This document shows, one piece after another, positions 22,679 through 34,720 of a stretch of DNA of 64,000 nucleotides. A program made the position numbers and the translations under genes. The notes under the pieces were generated by a model. That model made no database searches. It saw only the letters and a program-made list of their open reading frames with translations, and was not told the DNA's origin. The stretch is from Microplitis mediator. Its lineage: Eukaryota; Arthropoda; Insecta; Hymenoptera; Braconidae. Within the stretch, counting starts at the first letter, position 1, and every line of letters starts with the position of its first letter. The stretch spans positions 7,130,001 through 7,194,000 of the forward strand of contig NC_079975.1 in assembly GCF_029852145.1 (NCBI RefSeq), read 5' to 3'.

Positions 22679-23785
22679 ATTACCCGGATAAAATTACTCA
22701 GATACAATATTAATTATACTGTATAAAAACTTTTATACTTGTCTATGAACAGATATGAATGTATATGATCATACATGCTACTGCGATATAAAATATGATC
22801 AGATGTGGTTATGTATAATCGCATATTTTCGTGCCTGATCAGGTTCAACTTATTATCTGATCATATATAGTATCAGATATGATCATATATAAATCTATAC
22901 TCTACTATAGTTTCGTACAGGATCATATATGAACTCATCTGATCATACATGGTATCAGATATGATCATATAAAACTCTGTACTCTACCATTGTTTCATAT
23001 ACAATCATATACACGATCAGATATGATTATATGTAACATCAGGTATGATCATACATGCTTTCATATACAGTCACATATGAAGCCATATACTTTACTGTAA
23101 TTTCGTACTTGATCCTAAATGAACTCATATCTAATCATATATGATCATAGATATTATCAGGTGGGATCATAGATACTATCAGATATTAGATATGATGATA
23201 TGTAATACCAGGTATGCTCATATATGATATCAGATATAGTCACACATAAGTCACATACTCTACTATAGTTCTGAACTTGATTTATATGGACTCATATCTG
23301 ATCATAAATGGTATCAGATATGATCATATATGAAGCTCTATACTCTAGTATTGTTTTATATACAATCATATACACTATCAGATATGATTGTATATGAAGC
23401 TCCATACATTAATATTGTTTCATATATGATCATATACACTATCAGATACGATCATATATAAGCATACATATTATCAGGCGAGATCATACATGCTATCAGA
23501 TATAATTCTACATAAAGCCATATACTTTACTATGGTTTCGAATTTGATCGTATATGGACTCATATCTGATCTACATTGTATCAGATACGATCATATATGT
23601 CCTTTCATATTCTACTATAGTCTTATACAACATCATCTGTAATATGAATTACAGTTATGTATAATTATACATAATATCAAATATGATCAGGTTCAAATTC
23701 ATAAATATCATGATCATATACACGAATTTATATCTGATTTCATATTGACATAGATATCATATCTGAGTATTTCTTCCCGGGTAAT
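22679..23785. mobile_element. inverted-repeat element filled with TATGATCATA words
   Basis: The ends are ATTACCCGG and CCGGGTAAT, extended by ACTCAGATAC on the left and ATATCTGAGTAT on the right. Almost the whole 1.1 kb consists of degenerate repeats of ATATGATCATAT, TATCAGATATGATC and CTATACTCTACTAT. It begins 135 bp after the calypso stop codon and may be partly within its 3' UTR. No coding potential. Confidence 0.85.
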
Positions 23786-25234
23786 TCACGTACTCATTGA
23801 AACCAGTGTTTTTTATTTTCATATTAATAATTATATAATTATTAGTATTATTAATAAGTGACAAGTAATTGGTATTATAAAGTGTACATCCCATTACCAA
23901 CGGCGATAAATATTCAAATCAATTAATTATTACATTACTATTCAATAGATATAGTAAGTATTTAAAGCTGTTTATACTATTAATCTTTTAAATTAATTAT
24001 CAATCAGAAAAATTTATTTTTAATTTTATGACTATAAGGTTCTATATTGTATTTATAGAAACTGTTGAACCATGAGCATTAGATTTATAATAATTCAAAT
24101 CTATATCACTCAATTACGCCACTTAATTTTTTTATTTTATAATAAATTATTAAATAATTTTATAAATAAATATACAGCTTCAATCAAAATCACGTACTCA
24201 ATAATAAATGATAAATTTATTTATATTTTAAAATATATGAAAAATTTATTAAAAATTTATCTATTGATAGAAATATTTAATATTTCTTCTTATGATTATT
24301 CTCAATTATTTTTGTGATTTCTTCTAAAGAAAAAAAATCATTTTTATAAATTTATTTCTCATATATTTTTATTCATTTTAAAAATTGGATGTACGCTTTA
24401 CCATACGATTATAATTAACTTTACTACATTGAATATATGTACTGTCATTTTTTTAAATTGTAGTAATAAAAAAAAAATAGAACTAAATAATTGAATATTA
24501 CAAATAAAATATTAGATAAACAATAAAAATTAATCGAGCATTTCCTTTATTACTTAAATAATTATTTCTTCTTAAGTATTTTTGTTAAGAAATTAAATCA
24601 TAAAAATTTTATTTGAAAAAAAAGACAATTACGAAATATATTTTTCAATTAAAAAAAAAATTTTATTGACACATTAAATAATATATTTTTACCACAGAAT
24701 TCTTCTAATCATCAATGAATTAATTGATAGTAAGTAAATTTCCCCCTCTCCTATGACCGATTTCCGGAGATCTTATCAATTTCCGTTATGTTTATTGAGA
24801 AATATTTTTATATTTTTTATTAGTTTCTATCGAATGAGTCCACGCGCACTTTAATAAATCATTAAAAAATCATTAATATGTCGAGCTTACTATTTATATT
24901 TATATATTTTTTTCAAGTAATTGAGTGACGTGATCCTCTAATTGGTCTTGTCGATAATTTCAGTTTAATTGCTCACTAATAGCAACTTTTACTTTATTTA
25001 TCTCTTTGATTTTTTTAAATTTCGGTTTACTTTTTTTATAGACATCATTCATTACTACATTGAAGAAATAAAAAAACTATTTCAATTTTTTAGCGATACT
25101 CAGAATTTTTTTAAATTAATAATTTTTTTGAGAAAAACACATAAGTAAAAAATTTAATATTTTTTTTTAAATGGAACTGAGTTGAAAAATAAATTTATTT
25201 GTTGTTTTAGATTCCATGAATTCGAAAATTATAA
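23786..25234. other. AT-rich intergenic DNA
   Basis: No gene, RNA or clear repeat was recognised. A short frame at 24072-24317 is pure AT-rich sequence without protein features. Confidence 0.5.
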
Positions 25235-25957
25235 TCTATATTATTAAGAGAATAAGAAAAATTTTGTTCCCGCCATATCTATATGATAGAATTAGTTAAT
25301 GTTATTGAAATTGGTGTCATTAGATAGGTCTTGACTTGAATTTGTGCCTTTTCATACTTTAAACTCTTTTTAATTGCCAAGTATTGAGATAAATAGATTT
25401 ATCTATATCATTTGAATTACATTTAAATTACGCGAGAAAAAAGACGATCGTATTTATTTTCTTTAAATAAATTAATACTTTAATTACTCTGTCACTAAAT
25501 ATGACTGAATGTCACTGAATGTATAGCTATATTATTTATATCGCGTAACTTATTCCAAAATGACAGATTTTTATACTCCCTTTTGGTTTTAGGAAGCTTC
25601 TCAAAGCCAAAAAAGTGTGCATAGAAAAAAAAAGGATTCATTGACACAAAAAATCTTTACTCGCCTAAAGAAAATTTTTACTTACCCCAATAAATTTTTT
25701 GCATTGTGAATTGAAAACAAAAATTTATTTAGAACTAGAAAAAATTACTTGGTGCAAGGAATTATTTCTTGACCGAAAAAATCTTTTCTCGCCCCAAGAC
25801 AATTTTTGTATTTAATTGATAATGCATAAAATTTTTTGGTGCAAATTGAAATTTTTTGTGTCAAGAGATCCTTTTTTCTGCGTATTTTATAAATTTAGTA
25901 ACGATATTTGGGCAGTCACTTAGTGGCTGCAGGTTGCAGGTCGTGATATTGAACTAA
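25235..25957. mobile_element. repeat copy 2, putative non-autonomous Helitron
   Basis: It begins A|TCTATATTATTAAGAG like the copy at 17978. It ends with hairpin GCAGTCACTTAGTGGCTGC followed about 20 bp later by GAACTAA|T, consistent with a Helitron CTRR end. No Rep/helicase frame is present. Confidence 0.5.
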
Positions 25958-26000
25958 TAATCGTATAAAAAACATCTGAAACTATGGAAAGGGACAAATA

Positions 26001-26370
26001 AAATAATTACTGGAGACTAATGATATTTAATATTAAAATGATGGTAGAGACAGGACTTGCTAGAAAATTTTTAATTAAACAAAATTATTTTATGTTTATT
26101 TACTATAATTTTGGTCTTTTCAAATATTTTACTTGGATACAAATATATAATTGTCAAAAAAAAAAAAGAGAATGATAACAGCACATGGTGTTCCCAAGCG
26201 GTCACCCATCCAAGTACTGACCATGCTCAATGCTGCTTAACTTCAGTGATCGGACGAGAACTGGTGCCTGATCAGCATGATATGGCCGTTATCGATATTT
26301 GTTATTTTCAATAACGTATTTACCCAACATTTGAATACAAAAATGAACCATAATATTTTTTTACTTCTTT
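26001..26370. repeat. duplicated block carrying 5S copy 3 (pair of 9354-9750)
   Basis: It is nearly identical to 9354-9720 on both sides of the 5S gene, including the poly-T terminator and upstream motif. Confidence 0.8.
26174..26293 (-). rRNA. 5S rRNA gene, copy 3
   Basis: This 120 nt copy is identical to those at 9529 and 14206 and has the same orientation. The conserved upstream motif is at 26309-26328. It sits between the probable Helitron and a GACAAAATATC-word element. Open frames read across it on either strand are artefacts. Confidence 0.93.
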
Positions 26371-26375
26371 TACTA

Positions 26376-26880
26376 CCCGAGGTATACCTCGGGTCACTTA
26401 TTATCCTAAGGAAAAATATCCGCGATAAAATCTCCGAATCCATTTTATCCAATAGACAAAATATCTTCGGACGAAATACTCGATAGATAAAATATCTCCG
26501 ACAAAATATCTTAAAATCTAAATACTTTTTATGTAAATAGTACGGTACCCTTTTATCAGAAATGTTTAATATATTTGCACATAAGATTTGAGTGTGTGAT
26601 ATTAAACATAGATCAACACATGCTTGAAATCGTACTGTGCCCTTTTTTCACAGATTTTGGGTGGGTATTGTTTTGGAAATAGGTCAACACATATGCTTGG
26701 AATGGTACGATAACCGTTTATCGAAAACCATTAATTATTTTTTCACTTAAAATATATTTTTCTGAATAAGATTTATCGACAGGATATTTTGTCACGAATT
26801 TTTGTCTCTTGAATATTTAGTCCGGGGATATTTTGTCTATCGGATAATTTGTATTCAGATATTTTATCCGCGAACTACAA
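26376..26880. mobile_element. GACAAAATATC-word element, copy 3
   Basis: It begins near the perfect 18 bp palindrome CCCGAGGTATACCTCGGG (26376-26393). Words such as AGACAAAATATCTTCGGACG and their inverted forms (CAGGATATTTTGTCACG) cover 26400-26515 and 26765-26870. The centre is plain AT-rich DNA. Exact ends are uncertain. Confidence 0.65.
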
Positions 26881-26886
26881 GTCATC

Positions 26887-27013
26887 CCTGTTCAAAAATT
26901 CCCATAGAATCCACTCAAATGCGACAAAAACAGCATAGAATCCTATAGAGGGTATTGGTTTCTGTGTGGTCTTTGTCGCATTTGAGTGGATTCTATGGGA
27001 ATTTTTGAACAGG
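26887..27013. mobile_element. 127 bp foldback element
   Basis: CCTGTTCAAAAATTCCCATA pairs with TATGGGAATTTTTGAACAGG. The stem continues through GAATCCACTCAAATGCGAC for about 45 bp per arm. Confidence 0.85.
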
Positions 27014-27762
27014 AGTGCTACCGATCACTCCATATGTCTTAAAGTAACTTGTTTCTGACTGCTGACAACTTCACACTGGTCTGAAATCGTCTTGTCACAC
27101 AATATACTATTTTTAAACGCGATAGTAAAATATTATTGATTTGCGAAAACATTTACCGTTTATTTATTTCCATCTCAGTGGTCATTAATATCAATTAATT
27201 ATATGAGATAAATTGATATAAAAATACAATTACTATTTAAACTGATACTGCTAACTGTTATTTAACAGATTTTATTTAAATCACAATATCCTTATAATTC
27301 ATATTATAAAAAAAAAAATTATTTACGTTGCACCCGAGTATAAATAACAGTACGTGCGTCATATTTTTGCATCATCTATTTTTTATTTAAAAACTCACAT
27401 TCTGACGTAATTAAAATGTATATTGAATTAAAAACAGTTAAAAAAAATATGTTTATAATCATTTTAATTTTTTAATTAAATATTTATTTAAATGTAGGTA
27501 TTATTTAATGACGTTAATTAATTTCTCGAATTTATAAGAGACAATGAAATTGAAATTTTTTTCACGCACCGTTTTAGGGTCAACTGTTTTTCAGATTTTT
27601 AGATAGATTTCTTTAGAAATCGGACTATTGCAATGGGTCTCATGATCGAAGTATCGAAAAATTTTGCCACCATATATCTTATTTGACCTAGTAGAATCAA
27701 AAAATACCATCCACTCAGAAGTTTATATATGTATGTATGTATAAATATATATGATATAACGC

Positions 27763-28440
27763 GCTTTGTCATCACGATAGCGCCCGCAATTCTTAACTGA
27801 TCCTAATGAAATTTTATACACTTATTCTATGAGCGATTTTCTTGATCAAGTTCGAAGATGGGCCCAATCGGTCGATTAGTTCAGAAGTTATGGCTGATAG
27901 AAATTTTCACGATTTTTCGAAAAAATCAGTTTTTCACTGTTAAAGTTCAAATAACTTTTAAACTATAAGTCATAGACAATTTTCGTGAAAAGTATCTACA
28001 AGCTTATTAAATAAGCTTTAATTTTTGTCCTTAAACTATACGATCCGAGTATTTCTTCCAATAATTTGGTGACCTTGAATGTTTGCAAAAGTTTTAAATC
28101 TCCGATAATTTATGTGTTTCTCATCATAATCTAATTCCGTCAGTTTTATTCCATAGTGAATAAAATAATCTTTAAATTTCACTACTATTTTATATTTTTA
28201 AGATATATCTTTTATTACTTAAGACGTTTCAAATACGCATGCATGTCCTATCAATATAATCAGCCTTGTCATCACGATAGCGTCTACAATTATTATCTGA
28301 TCTTAATGAAATTCCCTACACTTATTTATTAGGTAATTACCTTGATCAAATTTGAAGATGGGCTAAATCGGTCAATTAGTTTAGAAGTTACGACTATTTC
28401 AAATTCTCGCGATTTTTCAAAAAATTAATTTTTTTATTAT
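27763..28440. repeat. pair of imperfect direct repeats about 500 bp apart
   Basis: Segments 27763-27945 and 28263-28440 share TTGTCATCACGATAGCG, CTGATC(C/T)TAATGAAATT, TTGATCAA(G/A)TT and GAAGATGGGC, then TCGGTC(G/A)ATTAGTT. They resemble two remnants of one mobile element. No intact frame. Confidence 0.65.
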
Positions 28441-28456
28441 TCACGTTCATATAACT

Positions 28457-28609
28457 CGGCTGCCCAATTTCAAAACACAGTAAGTGACAAATTTTTCTAA
28501 ATCAGTTTTTTAGTATTTTTAGTTCCAGTGAAGTCTTGTGAACATGACTCGATGTATATTTCAAAAATTTTATTATTGTCAGTTACTGTGTTTTAAAATT
28601 GGGCAGCCG
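28457..28609. mobile_element. 153 bp MITE with CGGCTGCCC ends
   Basis: CGGCTGCCCAATTTCAAAAC and the mirrored TTTTAAAATTGGGCAGCCG form terminal inverted repeats of about 28 bp, extended by ACACAGTAA. The interior is not coding. Confidence 0.85.
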
Positions 28610-28906
28610 AAATGTAGAAGTACGACTTAAAGACGGTTTCGACAGAAAGTGTCTGAATGCTTGTTTAAGAAGCTTATATTTTCACCTTTTAACTTAACAT
28701 TCTGACTATTGCTTCCTCTAATTTGGTAGTTATGAAAATTCGGAAAATCAAGGAAATTATTAAATATGGTTTAAGACCTTGATAACTCATGCATTTCACG
28801 TTATAATCTTATTCTCTTAGCTTTATTGAAAAATCTACCTTCCATTCTGGCTGCCAGATGGCATTTTTTTTATTCAAAAATGAAATTTTTAAAAATAGTA
28901 GGAGAA

Positions 28907-29413
28907 GGAGGGGCAAAAGGGGGTAGGGTAGGCAAGACGGGGTACCCCCAAAATTTGATAAAAAAAAATTTTATATTTTAAATGGTTTTTAAACATTCCA
29001 AAATCACTTCTGTAAATATAATTGAGCGTTATTTTGAATTTTTTTTGATAAACTTTTTCAAAAATCAATTGTCAGTTGAAAAATATTAATGACGTTTGTT
29101 TTATGATAACAACTATTAAACATTTTTTTTCTTCTTTTGTATCCAATAAACATGTAAAATATAATTTTTCTTCATGTAAATTACTTACAAAAAAAATTCA
29201 ACTTAATCAAATTCGTTTAAAATCCAGAAATTTTTTTTTTTTACCTTTTTTAGGAGGTACCCCACTTTGCCCGCAGAAATGAAAAATTTTTTTTTTCAAC
29301 GGTAACTGAAAATTTCTTCTATTTACTTTGAATATCATTAAAAAAAAAAAGATTTAGCGTATTTGAGTCCTCGAAAACTTGGTATTTCCTTAAGTACCCC
29401 CTTTTGCCCCTCC
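28907..29413. mobile_element. inverted-repeat element with GGAGGGGCAAAAGG ends, copy 1
   Basis: GGAGGGGCAAAAGGGGGTA at the left is mirrored by TACCCCCTTTTGCCCCTCC at the right. The interior (TTTAGCGTATTTGAGTCCTC, GGTACCCCACTTTGCCCGCA) recurs inverted at 58649-59100. A 68 aa frame here is not a gene. Confidence 0.75.
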
Positions 29414-30303
29414 CTCCCCTGTCTAGTAATTTTTAATTTCGATTATTTTCGTAGAAAAAAAAAAATCTAATGAATTCCTTCGAGATTTATAAATATATAT
29501 ATAAACATCAAATTTATTTTATAAAAAATGTTTACTCTAAAAATCCCGAAAAATTTTACTCCAAACTTTTTTTTTTATTCACACAAATATATGTAATTTA
29601 AAAAACTAATTAAAATAAATCCTTATAATTAAAAAGGTAGGGTAGGATACAAAAAAAAAATCATATGTTCATAAAATATTGCCAAAAAACATTGAAAATA
29701 TTTATTTCAATATTCATATTTAATTACACAATTACATACTACACGCTGTCAATATGTCATAGTCTACAATACGCATATCTCCGTGTATTTATTAAATAAT
29801 TATTATTTACAAGTATAAAAAAAAACGTATTTTTTATTTATTGGAAAAAGTTTCAATGACGCAGGAATTTTATTAATGTACAATCAAATTGTAAACTTAG
29901 TTTTTTTTCAGCGACTAGAGCCTACAAATATATATATGTATATGTATACATATAGATTATATTTGTTGCTATTTATTTCTTTTATATATGAATGTATGTA
30001 CGGATTGTCACTGCATTGTTGTGACTAATTGTTTATTACAGGCACTAGTGGTAACATAGTTTTTTTTTTTTTGTTATTAATTTTAAGTGATAAATAGAAA
30101 TTATTTTTAGTTATTTATTAGTGGTTTTTCCATCGCAAGAGTTTAATTGTTTTATTTTTCGATATAACACTGATAAATATGCTATGCTTTAAAAGCTACT
30201 CAAAGACATATTTTTTTTTTTTTTAATTACTAAAGCATCATACAATTTAATTGATAATTTTATTTCACAACGATCGTGAAAAAAAGAATCAGTATCAATA
30301 AAA
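29414..30303. other. AT-rich intergenic DNA
   Basis: Homopolymer runs and (TA)n patches; nothing recognised. Confidence 0.5.
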
Positions 30304-30870
30304 GTGATCTTGAAGTCAGTAGACAATTAAAAATTTTCGGATTTTTTTTTACCAAATTAATTACAAAAAAAAAATAAAAATAAAAAGTTGCACATGTAGA
30401 AAATTTAAAAAACTATAAGTGCAATTTTTTTTTAATTTGTCGTTTTTAAAAAAATGTAAAAATTATTATAATTATAAAGTTAGTAGACAATGAAGAACTT
30501 TTGATTTTTTTTTTAACGAATCTATTAAAAAAAAAAAAAAACTAAAAAAATGCACATGTAGAAAATTTAAAAAACTATAGGTGCAATTTTTTAAAATATT
30601 TTTTTTTTTAAATTTATGGTTTTAAAAAAAATCCAAAATTATTAGACGGCTGATTTCAATATCATAAAATAATTCTGCTGTCGGTAGACAATTAAAATTT
30701 TTTGGATTTTTTTTTGATAAATTATTTATAAAAAAAAAAAAAAAAAAAAATTGCACAGGTAGAAAATTTAAAAAACTATAGGTGCAATTTTCTGAAATAT
30801 TCTTTTTTTTTTTAATTTATGGTTTAAAAAACAATCCAAAGATTATAAGACGTCGGCTAATTTCAGTGTC
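30304..30870. repeat. array of three family A elements
   Basis: Units start near 30304 (GATCTTGAAGTCAGTAGAC), 30468 (ATAAAGTTAGTAGACAATG) and 30670 (CTGTCGGTAGACAATT). The last ends CGTCGGCTAATTTCAGTGTC. Each has the GCACATGTAGAAAATTTAAA-type core. Confidence 0.75.
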
Positions 30871-31983
30871 TCAATAAAAATAGACAATTAATATCATTAA
30901 TTATAAATTCACAGCAGTATTTAAATAGTGTTATATATTTAGGCCATATATTGGATAGAATAAAAAAAATTAACTGCTCATATATTTTTTGTTCAATATT
31001 TTTTAATAATTATATATATAAATTAGTATTTACACTTTCATTTAAACTTTACAATTAAAATGTTTTTTTTACTGGAGTTTCAATGAATGATAAAAAAAAT
31101 TGATAAGAAACCAATAGTTACAGTCTTATGTTGAGCTCATCTTTATCAATTTTTTTTTTCTTATATATATTTTTTTTTTCGTTACAAAAATTTTTTTCTA
31201 TTTTACTTTTTTTCGGTATTAAAATTAAAAATTTGAAAGTACAATAAATATGTAAAATATGTAAAAAAAAGGACGGTAATTTTTTTAAAATTTGAAGCAT
31301 ATATTCATATATTTATATAAATTTAATTTTCCAAGCCTGGTTATTAAATAAATTTTTTAGTCGAAAAACCGAAAAAAAAAATATATATGACAATAAATTG
31401 ATAAATTTCACCGGAACCACAAAAAAATTATTTCAAAATAACAATAATCAATAAAATAAACGAACGTAATATCACACACATTAAATTTTATAATTTCAGT
31501 GGCCCATTATAGCCGAGTAATAAATTTTTAATTATTATATTTTTTAACTTTATATATAAATTACTATCGTATCAATACTTCATTCATAAAAGAAAAAAAA
31601 AAAAAACGAAATTTTAGTATTGTATTAATTATTAAAAATATTAATAATTATCATCGCTATTATCAATGAGAAATAGTAATTAAAATATATATTTATTCAC
31701 ATTATACTTTATATATATTTACATCACGGAGATATGAAATAAAAATAATTTTAAAAAAATAATAAAATTTGGTTTGCGAGTTACGTTTTGTTCTCATCAT
31801 TATTTTACACAATTAATTTTTTTTAACTCGCTTTAGATTATTGGCGGTACTGAGAGCCGGTTGCGCGAATTTGTTTTTTTTTCTACAAAATTCGCGTTAT
31901 TAATTTATTTAATAACACAATAATATTATTAATTATAATTATCAATTAATTAATTAATAATAAAATAATAGTAATAGCAATAA

Positions 31984-32035
<52 letters not shown>

Positions 32036-32423
32036 TATGAAATTAAAAATAAGGATGAAAATAATAAATCCTAAAATCTACAATATAATTTACTTATCAG
32101 ATGCAAATGTCGCGTGATCATTTAATGCTTAATGATCGCGACAATTAAAACAGCCATTACAGTACTTAAAATATTCAATAATAATAATAATAATAATTAC
32201 AGCATAACATTAAAAAAATTAATTTCCAGCACTGCTGTAAAAATAATTGTTCATAAATTCCTTAAATAAAAAAAATTTAATGATAAACCAGATAATAAAA
32301 ATTGTCTTAAAAAATATCAGGCGGTTTATTGATAAATCAGTTTTTTTTTTTATTAATGAAATTTAAAAAAATCTATAACACGAAGCACAAATCTTGGCAC
32401 GACAAGCAGCGACATCTGCGTTC
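30871..32423. other. AT-rich DNA downstream of vrille (likely includes its 3' UTR)
   Basis: It holds a (TAA)n microsatellite at 31985-32034 and an inverted pair around 32112-32140 (TCGCGTGATCATTTAATGC / TTAATGATCGCGA). The vrille transcript should end in this stretch. No clear polyadenylation site could be fixed among many AATAAA-like strings. Confidence 0.45.
31985..32034. repeat. (TAA)n microsatellite
   Basis: About 16 uninterrupted units lie in the vrille 3' flank. Confidence 0.95.
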
Positions 32424-33800
32424 TCATTGCAACCCAGATGGACCAGTGCTGCTGGTGATGTTGGTATTACTCGAGTGGTTGGTAACAATTTGAGGTGTAA
32501 CGTGATGGGAGTCGCCATTTGCTTTACCGAGGCGTAAAATTGACTGGAGCGATGCCACTTCGGACGCTAGTCTGTCTAGCCTTGACTTGACTTCGGTTTC
32601 TGTTTCGGGTACCGCCGAAATACTGCTCGGGGCATTCCATTCAGCACCTAATGAAATACCGGAATCACGTTCGTCGCTGGAGCCCTCGTTGTCCCAAGGC
32701 GGGGATGCCCTGGGACCGGGTTCCTGTTTTATGCCGTGTAGCGCTAAGAGGGCGCTGGCGGCATCTTTGTCGCCAATGCGGGACTTATGCCTAAGTTTGT
32801 GTGGTAAACAATTGTTTGCTGCGGGGTTATGTGACACAACTATTGTTGCACCCTCGTCACCGCTGCCGGATGACAATTCAAATGGGGATTGAGCACGTCT
32901 GCCTCTTGATGATAAATTAAGAGCGCTAGTTGTATCAAAGTGAATTGCTGGATGTGGGTAAGGATATTGGAAGCTTTCGGTTTCGGGATACGCACTAGTC
33001 TCTGGGACATAGAGCTGTGCTGGTGATCTAGGTGATCTGGTGCCACTTACTGGTTGATGAATTACAGACGTATGGACAGGACTCGGTGATCTGGCATAGA
33101 GTAGGGCTGCTGATGGTGGTAATTTAGCTCGTTTTACACTTAACGTTGGTTCTGATGGTAATGCTGCCAAAACATGCTCAGTGCTGATGACAGTCTCACC
33201 ACAGATACCGTATTTGTCCCTAATGGCCTCTAATTGTGACTTGAGGATATGATTCTCCTTGCTGAGCTCCATGACTCGTTGCTCCAGTACCATGTCATTG
33301 AAACGTCGCTTCTCCCTTGAACGTTTGGCGGCCTCATTGTTGCGTCTGCGTCGGTCCCAGTAGCTGTCATCCTTCTTGTTGTCAGGAATGAACTCCCTTT
33401 GCTTGCGCTGTGAGAATAGTTCCTTTCTGATGTCAAAATTCGGGGAATAATTCTCGGGATGTATCACCTGTTGATCATGATGATGCTGATCCTGCTGCGC
33501 CTGCTGTTGCTGCTGCTGCTGCTGCTGCTGGTGGGAAGGATGCTGGGAGACCTGCTGCTGTTGCTGCTGCTGGGACTGCTGCTGGTGGGAAGGATGCTGT
33601 GATAACTGTTGATGATGGATCTGGCCAACGTGATGCCCCGGGTGGGTGAGAGGCGGCATCGGACCATGGGCATCATGTCCACCGTGCGATCCCTGTCCTG
33701 GATGGGCCATTGTGTGACTTGCTGGCATGTTGCTGTTGAGACAAGCGGTTTCACCGTTTATGGGCGATCCACTCTGGCGGGCAATGAACTCTGCCACCAT
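32424..33800 (-). CDS. vri: Vrille, NFIL3-type bZIP transcription factor
   Basis: A single coding exon gives 458 residues. The bZIP region is at about residues 143-200: FIPDNKKDDSYWDRR, a basic segment NNEAAKRSREKRRFNDM and a short zipper (EQRVMELSKENHILKSQLEA). This is the NFIL3/E4BP4 signature, and among insect members it matches Vrille. Vrille represses Clock in the circadian feedback loop and acts in tracheal and cell growth. Before the bZIP are poly-Gln and Gln/His tracts (about residues 73-112). The C-terminal half is Ser/Pro-rich and probably disordered. I chose the ATG at 33798-33800 because a splice acceptor (TTGTTCTAG|ATG) lies 20 bp upstream and the open frame beyond it reads intron. 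An ATG-TTA-TAA mini-frame lies in those 20 bp. Upstream exons are non-coding, as is usual for this gene. Confidence 0.95.
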   Translation of the reverse strand: MVAEFIARQSGSPINGETACLNSNMPASHTMAHPGQGSHGGHDAHGPMPPLTHPGHHVGQIHHQQLSQHPSHQQQSQQQQQQQVSQHPSHQQQQQQQQQQAQQDQHHHDQQVIHPENYSPNFDIRKELFSQRKQREFIPDNKKDDSYWDRRRRNNEAAKRSREKRRFNDMVLEQRVMELSKENHILKSQLEAIRDKYGICGETVISTEHVLAALPSEPTLSVKRAKLPPSAALLYARSPSPVHTSVIHQPVSGTRSPRSPAQLYVPETSAYPETESFQYPYPHPAIHFDTTSALNLSSRGRRAQSPFELSSGSGDEGATIVVSHNPAANNCLPHKLRHKSRIGDKDAASALLALHGIKQEPGPRASPPWDNEGSSDERDSGISLGAEWNAPSSISAVPETETEVKSRLDRLASEVASLQSILRLGKANGDSHHVTPQIVTNHSSNTNITSSTGPSGLQ

Positions 33801-33820
33801 AATTCGTCTTCTTATAACAT
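33801..33820 (-). promoter_or_regulatory. vrille leader piece with a two-codon upstream frame
   Basis: Just after the acceptor the leader reads ATGTTATAAGAAGACGAATT and then the start codon. ATG-TTA-TAA is a minimal upstream open frame 20 bp before the main start. It may reduce initiation at the vrille ATG if the predicted splice site is used. Confidence 0.5.
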
Positions 33821-34205
33821 CTAGAACAATGAAAAATAAATTTTCTATCAGTATTTTTTTAATCATCATCATTATTCTTATACTAATACGGTAATGCCGT
33901 TTTTTATTTAAGGACCTTAGTTACTAATCTGCAAGCAAATTTAATCAAGGATTATCCTATTAATTTATTGCTACAGCTCTCAGTTAAAAGACAACGCATC
34001 GCTGGCCTCAAAATAAGGCCGCACGTACAAATCATCAGATATAAGGAATGAGGAAATTCAAGACGACGACCTCGTACTGCAAACTTATAACATGACCACT
34101 ACTTTTCCGGTTTTATACATCATTATAATGCGGCTTTGACTTTTTTTTTTTTTTTTTTTTTTTATCAAATACAAACTTTTAATATCTACTTTTATTATTT
34201 ATTAT

Positions 34206-34540
34206 TAGGGTCAGGATTTTTTTATATTACGGAGAAAATATTGGTCTTATGAAAACATTTTTGAAACAAAAGTTGTAGGAAATTTAATTTTCTAAAAAAA
34301 ATGTCTCTTATAATTTTTCCTTAGGACTAATAAGAAAGCCGTAATTTCAAAATTAAGATTTTCATAATTTTCCAAATTTTGAATCATTCATTATGAATCT
34401 TAATTTTTAAATTACGGTGAAAAAATTGATCGTACAAGAAAATTATAAGAGACATTTTTTTACTGAAATTAAATTTCCTACAACTTTTGTTCGAAAACTT
34501 TTTTACTAAGACCGATATTTTCTCCGTAATATCAAAAATT
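34206..34540. repeat. palindromic repeat with ATTACGG(A/T)GAAAATATTGG words
   Basis: TTAGGGTCAGGATTTTTTTA starts it, and the arms TATTACGGAGAAAATATTGG and CCGATATTTTCTCCGTAATA are inverted copies. The middle carries TGAATCATTCATTATGAATC. A longer relative is at 46179-46787. Confidence 0.7.
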
Positions 34541-34720
34541 TGAAGTACTCATAAAAATTTTCTCCCTATTTATTAGCAATGAAAAATAACCACGAGTACG
34601 TAATACTAATTGTTTATCATAAGATACAAGAATAAGAGAATAAAAAAAAGACACAACAATCTTTGTATCATAATGTGGGTCAACTGATGCAACTTCGGCG
34701 AACAATCCCCGACGATAGAA

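Noticed and set aside
22679..23785. CRISPR-like or satellite array
   Set aside because: The repeat units are degenerate, of irregular spacing and bounded by mirrored ends; this is eukaryotic mobile DNA, not a CRISPR or a regular satellite.
26111..26486. Overlapping open frames on both strands
   Set aside because: They read through the 5S rRNA gene and adjoining repeat, with no protein features.
32587..32892. 101-codon plus frame, and other frames between 32840 and 33824
   Set aside because: Shadows of the vrille coding exon in other frames.
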